Shown here: positions 58,736 to 64,000 of the stretch, in pieces
Numbering within the stretch: the first letter of the stretch is position 1
How the letters are laid out: each line of letters begins with the position of its first letter
Source: Lepisosteus oculatus
Taxonomy: Eukaryota; Chordata; Actinopteri; Semionotiformes; Lepisosteidae
Assembly: GCF_040954835.1 (NCBI RefSeq)
Contig: NC_090711.1
Location: 16,983,001 to 17,047,000 of the forward strand
Direction of reading: 5' to 3'
DNA length: 64,000 nt
Made by a program: the position numbers and the translations under genes
Notes under the pieces: model-generated
Seen by the model: only the letters and a program-made list of their open reading frames with translations
The model's database searches: none
Told to the model about the DNA's origin: nothing

Positions 58736-58855
58736 CGTGGCAGCAAGCGTAGGCTGCAAAGGAATAAGTAAATGTTTATTCCATCCTGAAAAGAGAAGAA
58801 AACAAACATGACATTTCAGCTGTGGAGCCTTCTTCTGGTATTGTGTAGATTTCAT
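58736..58855 (-). repeat. Dispersed SINE-like repeat, minus copy
   Basis: gcaagcgtaggctgcaaagg, gtttattccatcctgaaaag and ggagccttcttctgg are the inverted ends of the 50090-50345 unit, truncated. Confidence 0.65.
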
Positions 58856-59174
58856 ACACAATACCAATTTACTAAGGCGTGTAGTTGAGAGAAGCTAGAA
58901 AAAGGAGAAGCAGAAAGGACTTAATTTCACTCCCATCTTTAGTTTTACTTCATTCCCCCCTAATAAAATATGGCATACGTCAGTACTGCCTATTTTTTAC
59001 ACATACAATGTCTGGGCAGATCTTTCCTTTCTAGGTGAACAGGCAAGCATTGCCATGACATTGTGCGTTCCACAGTTACAACAAGATAGTTACAATTATA
59101 CATATAAAACAATCCTAATCCTACAAATAAATAAAGTCCTACCCCAGGACCCAATTCTGATTATCAGTTTTGGC
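58856..59174. other. No gene; 3' flank of ERV-2
   Basis: Nothing recognised. The exact end of the ERV-2 LTR may lie within this stretch. Confidence 0.4.
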
Positions 59175-60550
59175 TGATAAATATGACAACACCCGGAATA
59201 TATTGATACTGTAGCAGTAATCACGAGGTTGTTCATTGGGGCTTTTAGAAAATCAATCGTCAGAACAACTAACAACGCACACACACGGGTTCAATACACG
59301 AGATACATTTATTAATATAAACTGTGCACCAAACATATACTAGTCTGCCTGGATACGAGCGGCAGACCTTACTGTGAGGGTTATCAATATACAAGGTATA
59401 TAATCTCGAAGAGATGCAAACACAAAGAGATACACAACAGAGAATATATGTCAATATATATCGTTCGGTTACCAAATCGCTAATCAGCGTTATTACCCAC
59501 TGTTACTCTAAACTCGGAAGTAAATACATTACTCATGAATTAAATTGATAACAACTTGTGTTGAGGTACAATTGAATTCTCGAGACGCAATGTAGAACAT
59601 GGGGTTTACTTATCCACTGTGTTTGGATTTGGAATTTCCCGGCACGAACACCAAACCAGCTGACAGGCTCTGTTGTAGCCTCTGTTCCAGCGGTTGTCCA
59701 ATGGGCATTGTGTCGGCGTCCTCTGGCTACCGGCCAACCAGTCGAGGTGCAGCTCGGAGTAGGACGGGCGGAGGACTCTGACTGCGGCGCGCAGGGCAGT
59801 CGTTGCTCCGAGCGGATCTACCAGCAGTCCAGCTGGCTAGTAGAAAGTCTCTATGCACAGAGTGTGACCGCGAGTCCTCACAAGTCACTCTTTTGCCTGG
59901 GAAGAAACTGGTTCGTTCCCGGTCCAGCGCTGCTTCTGAATAAGCTATTCAGGTTGTCGACGAGGGTCCAACTGTAGGCTGCCGTTGATCAAGCGGAGCA
60001 TTCACGTTGGTAGAATTCTGAGTACGTACGGGATCCTCGGCCTCGCGCTTAGAACAAAGTCCAAGTCCTTTTGCAGACAACAGCAGTTGTCACGCGATTG
60101 TCTCTGAAGATGCGCGAAAATGGCCAAGGAGAGCCCCGATCTGAGCTTGCGCTCCCTTTTTGATCAAGACCCAGATGTGTGCTGATTGGTTGAGAGTTTA
60201 GCGGGCATTGGAGACCCACGTGGTATTACCACGCCCTGCCAGTCCCTGATTGGTTGGTCAAGGTGAGATATAAGTCACTTACTCTTGACACTTAGGAATG
60301 TAGTCCAGATGTCCATTCGGCACTCCCTAGACTGATAGGCGCCAATGGATGACCATTGATCATGATAGCCAGGCTTAGCTAATTGCATCCCCGTCTGGGA
60401 GCTTGTTCCTTATCTAAAGAAAATATCTTAAATCAGCCTGCATGAATTCTTTCTCTGTGGCTGCACCCAGAGATGGAGGGTGAGATGGGGCCTCCTTTAG
60501 GACAGCTCAGAACACTTAATTCTGTCTTATTAACAAGCATTGCCGCTACA
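59175..60550 (-). repeat. ERV-2 3' LTR
   Basis: It starts (minus strand) tgtagcggcaatgcttgtta at 60550 after the polypurine tract. It is diverged from the other LTRs but collinear, with a poly(A)-signal region and gtgtgtgtgcgttgtt at about 59270-59320. The left end is placed at a TG near 59171-59175 from the expected length; it could be off by about 100 bp. Confidence 0.7.
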
Positions 60551-60565
60551 TATCCCCCCTTTTTG
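60551..60565 (-). promoter_or_regulatory. Polypurine tract of ERV-2
   Basis: The plus strand reads tatcccccctttttg, i.e. a purine run of A5 then G6 immediately before the LTR on the coding strand, identical in form to the ERV-1 tract. Confidence 0.8.
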
Positions 60566-60726
60566 AAGGTCACGAGGTCCTGAGGCGTTGTTGCCTTCAA
60601 AACAAAAACAGAGTTAAGTGGTGTTTGTTGTACCATGGTGGATTCTACCACCAATATTCACATTACCTCTCGAGAATTTGTACAGGAAATAGTGTTGGGA
60701 AGAACATTGCGTATACCTGCTCTCAG

Positions 60727-62534
60727 TTATAAGGTACACAGAAATGAAGCATCGGGCATCATCATTAGCCCTAGACCTTCCGGCAGTTCACTATCAGTAT
60801 CGGATAGCTCTGCAGCAGGCAGACGTTTGGGAGTGGTTACCTGATTTCGGTGATAAACCATTGCTCCCTTTGTCTCATTCAAACTACCCCGCAAGGCTTT
60901 GATACAAGAGAACAGCATCCAACACATTACCCCAGCCATGATCCAGCTACCCAGCAGCAGTGTCAAGATGACCACGTTTACTGTTCCTAGCGCCCCAGAG
61001 GATCCACAACGACTGTGCTTGGGACCTACCAGTGTAGTTTTTAAAGTTTGTGTCGTTGAGAACAAATTCAACTACCTGTACTTCTCAAGTCTCTTGGATT
61101 CTCTCATCCAAGTCAACGCTGTGTCCTCTGAAAGCGTCCACAATCTCGAGTTCCGTTTCATACAGTTCTGACTCCAGGTGATATAGTGCTAAATCATTGA
61201 GATGCACTATAGCTCCTTCAGGAACTTGTAGAAAAACTGTTTGGTTGGGTAGCTGCATTTCGGTAGCTGTATCATGTCTGTCACAGGTTATTGTAACCGT
61301 TAACTGTGGTGTGCTGACCAGCCATTTCTTTCCCACCTGCTCAACCTGGGGTTCGTTAACCTCACTTTTGCTCGTCACTGTGGCTTTACACTTTTCAGTG
61401 GCAGCCCCCTTTCTGATACCACACAACCTCTGAGTTGTGTCCCTAAGGAATGGCTTACTTGGGCATACCCAGTGGATATCCTTGGTTGATATACACAGTT
61501 CCAGGTTTGGAACAAGGTACAAATTCGGATCATCCTCCTGGTAAGCTACGAGCGGTGGGGTGGTCAACTTCACATGCATGTCCCCCCTCCAGAAGCCAAC
61601 GTTCGATATAGACTTGAGTCTATAGATATCCTTGCTACTCACGATGGGAAGGTTCAACAGGAAACCTATTTCCTTGGCTTCGGGGTTGACATGTATGGGA
61701 ATGGCACTGCCTAGACTGTATGCAAGATGTACTTGCAATGGCTGCACCATCTCGGAAGTGGTTGTCTTCAGTACTTCTTCTACTAAGGACAGTGGAACCA
61801 AGTAGGTTGGAATCTGTCCCATGGCTAGGCTAGTTACTGTGGCACTAAGCTCCCTAAGCAGATCCTGCATCAGCATTCTGACCTGTTGCACATAAGCATA
61901 GTCCCACTGTAACACGTCGACAATCCTGCCCACGGTGTGGAGGGTGTTATTTAACACTGCTGCATGAAGGTTTACTGCTAACATTGTGCCCTGTAAGGTT
62001 TTCCCTAGGCTTTCCAGCCGCTGCTGTTGTTGATACAGCCTGTCATAAATTTCTGGCATTTCCTTACGTAACCCAGACACCTGCCTTCTCAGGGTGGTCA
62101 GGGTGACAGTGTTAGCAGCAAACAGACCCGCTGAAAATAGCGAACCCACGGCGGAGGCCGCAGCAATCAGACCCCCCAAAGAACCTTTTGGGGCGGCTGA
62201 GGCCTGTCATCTCCTCCTGGGTGACTGTTGCCTTCCTCAGCTGGTGGAGCATGTGTATAGTGTCTAGCTGGGCATGCCATACAGTATCCCCAGCCCACTG
62301 CCTACCATGATAGGACACCCTACTGTTCATGTTGATGTGCTTCCGAAACACATCATGTGGGTCCAGCCGTACATACACTCGCTGAGTATATGTTCTGCAA
62401 TTTGTAAACAACAATCCGGGAGCGTCCTGCAGGACTATGCCGGTAGGAGGACCGGGTTCCACAACTTCAAGGGGCTGTGTCGAGGCGATCCACAGTACTG
62501 TCAGGACCAGCCGTGGCAGTTTTAGGATTCCCAT
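60727..62534 (-). pseudogene. env: env of ERV-2, broken into three frames
   Basis: Piece 1 (62534-62112): hydrophobic leader MGILKLPRLVLTVLWIAS, about 115 residues in all, then the furin-type site RPKR and FFGG. A run of six G just after it shifts the frame. Piece 2 (62179-61085): hydrophobic fusion-peptide-like LIAAASAVGSLFSAGLFAA, a long heptad-type helix ([18 protein letters not shown]) and a region with few cysteines, ending at an in-frame TGA. Piece 3 (to 60727), in another frame: membrane anchor TVNVVILTLLLGSWIMAGV and a cytoplasmic tail. The known role of retroviral env is membrane fusion at entry. The layout, short before the cleavage site and long after, recalls baculovirus F/errantivirus env or paramyxovirus F rather than retroviral SU/TM. 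I saw no CX6CC motif. This copy cannot make a whole protein. Confidence 0.82.
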
Positions 62535-62830
62535 TCTGGAACACAGATGAGGTACAGTTCCACTATAATTTTGAATATATTTTCCTAGCAGGACCTACAC
62601 TACAGTACCTAACTACCTGCAGCTACAAAGGGGCACCCCCCTCTATGATCGGGTTTGGACTTTTAACCCTATTCTGTGTCCTCCGGCGCCATTTGAGGTG
62701 GGCGATACAACCGGAGGTGGTTGCGATGCACCCACATGTAGACCAGAGATTGCCTTCCCTTTCCAATCCGAATTCGATAAGCTACCGGTGATACCTTATC
62801 GACAATCTCGTGGGGTCCTGTCCAACTGGG

Positions 62831-64000
62831 TTAGAACTTCCGGGCCACCCCTGTGGGTTTGGCAAATTGGAAGTACAGGACCTTGTCTCCTACTTGGAGT
62901 TCCTGGTTAACTGCCTTTCGGTCATAATATGCTTTCCTACCCTCTGCACTCCTTCCCAGATTGTTCTGGGCAAAAGCAAAGGTTGCCTGCAGATGTGCTC
63001 GCAGGTCTGACACATACTGATGGGCCGTAGCAGCCCCCATCGTGCTCAGGTCCTCCACCCCATAAAGACAGTGTAGGGGAAGAGTCATCTTCCGACCTGT
63101 CATCATCTCAAAAGGTGGGACCCCCGTAGAGCAATGGGGCGTAGCTCGGATGGCCATCAGAACCAGGGGCACCTTAATGTCCCAGTCCCTACTGCTGATG
63201 GAGACAAACTTTTTGAGCATACTAACCACAGTTCGGTTTGCCCTTTCTGTCTGGCCCAAGGATTGAGGGTGGTAGGAGATATGCAACTGGGCCTTGACCC
63301 CAAGCATATTCCACAGAGTTGCCATTACTGTAGCTGTGAAATGGGTTCCCCGATCCGAGTCCACGGTCAGGGGGAGTCCCCATCGACTGAACACATGGTT
63401 CACCAACAGCACTGCAGTTGTCTCTGCCGTGTCGTTGGGTGCTGGGAGGCACTCAATCCATTTTGTGAATGCACACGTAACAGTGAGGAAATATTTGTTC
63501 CCTCTGGATGACCTCACCAGTGGCCCCACCCAATCCATTTGTAGATTGGACCAGGGGAATGTCATGCCCTTTGTCTGGAGTGGTGCACGGTGCAAGGGCC
63601 GTGATGGTTGGAACTGGCTACACGTCAGACACCCCTTCACATACGCGGCGATGTCTTGGCCCATGTGAGGCCAGAATGCCACCTGCTGGATAGTGTCATA
63701 CGTGGCCTTGATTCCCCGGTGACCCCCACAGGGTTCGTCATGAGCGTGTTGAATCATGACCCCCCGATGACAGCGGGGAACTACCCACTTTGGGACACCT
63801 TGTGCAACTGGTACACAAACCAACAACCCCTTTATAATTTTTAGGTTGTCTTTCACCTCTGCCAGCTCCTTCAGCTCCGGAGACAGGCTCAGCACCTGCT
63901 CCGAAAGAGGTTGACGCACTGGGTCAGCGATATGCTGATACATTTGCCCAATTGCTGGGTCCTGTTTCTGCATTTCCGCAAGATCGGTGTTAAAACCCTG
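62831..64000 (-). CDS. pol: pol integrase of ERV-2 (partial)
   Basis: The frame is open to the window edge, so the start is outside. In order: an HHCC zinc-binding module ([10 protein letters not shown], then CLTC), and the catalytic core with DD35E: D in [10 protein letters not shown] in [11 protein letters not shown] in [11 protein letters not shown], with 35 residues between the last two. Then follow [20 protein letters not shown] and the start of the C-terminal domain ([19 protein letters not shown]). A TAA at 62831-62833 interrupts it. The same frame continues past it for about 55 codons of recognisable C-terminal sequence (GPHEIVDKVSPVAYRI) to about 62658. The enzyme would insert viral DNA into the genome; the 4-bp duplications at the solo LTRs reflect such activity. 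Confidence 0.9.
   Translation of the reverse strand, partial: QGFNTDLAEMQKQDPAIGQMYQHIADPVRQPLSEQVLSLSPELKELAEVKDNLKIIKGLLVCVPVAQGVPKWVVPRCHRGVMIQHAHDEPCGGHRGIKATYDTIQQVAFWPHMGQDIAAYVKGCLTCSQFQPSRPLHRAPLQTKGMTFPWSNLQMDWVGPLVRSSRGNKYFLTVTCAFTKWIECLPAPNDTAETTAVLLVNHVFSRWGLPLTVDSDRGTHFTATVMATLWNMLGVKAQLHISYHPQSLGQTERANRTVVSMLKKFVSISSRDWDIKVPLVLMAIRATPHCSTGVPPFEMMTGRKMTLPLHCLYGVEDLSTMGAATAHQYVSDLRAHLQATFAFAQNNLGRSAEGRKAYYDRKAVNQELQVGDKVLYFQFAKPTGVARKF

Larger units (their letters stand above)
59175..64000 (-). mobile_element. Endogenous provirus ERV-2, 3' half
   Basis: In minus-strand order: integrase, env, polypurine tract and LTR. The 5' half lies beyond the window. It is the same family as ERV-1: env and LTR align closely. 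Env has frameshifts and a stop, and integrase has a premature stop, so this copy is defective. Confidence 0.88.

Noticed and set aside
1..64000. CRISPR arrays, bacterial operons or phage genes
   Set aside because: The tandem repeats have no unique spacers of CRISPR type. The presence of introns, Ig domains and vertebrate retroelements shows that this is animal nuclear DNA.

Overview
The window is vertebrate nuclear DNA, most likely from a ray-finned fish. The evidence is an immunoglobulin light-chain locus of fish type (kappa-style 12/23 recombination signals, short constant exons) surrounded by fish-style repeats: L2-like LINE, Gypsy, Tc1, tRNA-derived SINEs and retroviral LTRs. The species cannot be named from the sequence alone. 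Host genes take up under 2 kb. Almost everything else that can be identified is mobile or repetitive DNA.

Layout. 1-8.5 kb: SINE pieces, a solo retroviral LTR (4453-5909, exact 4-bp target duplication) and a dead Gypsy integrase. 8.5-20.8 kb: a defective provirus (ERV-1) with two 1.4-kb LTRs. Its gag is split by a 5.27-kb TA-flanked foldback element (10512-15782). Its RT, RNase H, integrase and env N-terminus are deleted, leaving one 974-codon gag/protease/env reading frame. 22-26.3 kb: SINEs and a 2.4-kb minisatellite with a 37-bp unit. 27.3-43.8 kb, minus strand: the Ig light-chain locus. In transcription order it runs V (43.75-43.28 kb), constant exon C2 (33.57-33.25), J2 (29.69), J1 (29.06), constant exon C1 (27.62-27.30). 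A 7.5-kb composite of inverted repeats (35.6-43.09 kb) separates V from C2. It carries three blocks of a 45-bp minisatellite, a fragment of a spliced Tc1/mariner-type transposase, and sequences shared with the element inside ERV-1. 44-50 kb: LINE fragments. 50397-52026: a complete Tc1 element with an intact 339-residue transposase and apparently identical 213-bp inverted repeats. 53.2-54.7 kb: a second solo LTR, minus strand. 55.6-57.3 kb: a dead Gypsy element, minus strand. 59.2-64 kb: the 3' half of a second provirus (ERV-2, minus strand), with integrase, a broken env and its 3' LTR; it runs off the window.

How the parts relate. V carries a 12-bp-spacer signal and the J segments 23-bp-spacer signals, so V can in principle join J2 and splice to C1; on a deletional model that join would remove C2. 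ERV-1, ERV-2 and the two solo LTRs belong to one retroviral family. Its env has a very short subunit before the cleavage site and a long one after it, unlike ordinary retroviral SU/TM. The ERV-1 insert and the 35.6-43.09 kb composite belong to one foldback family with CAG...CTG ends, TA target duplication and tRNA-like modules. The transposase fragment points to the Tc1/mariner superfamily as its source.

Limits. Boundaries of degenerate repeats are approximate, family names come from reading motifs, and no database search was possible.
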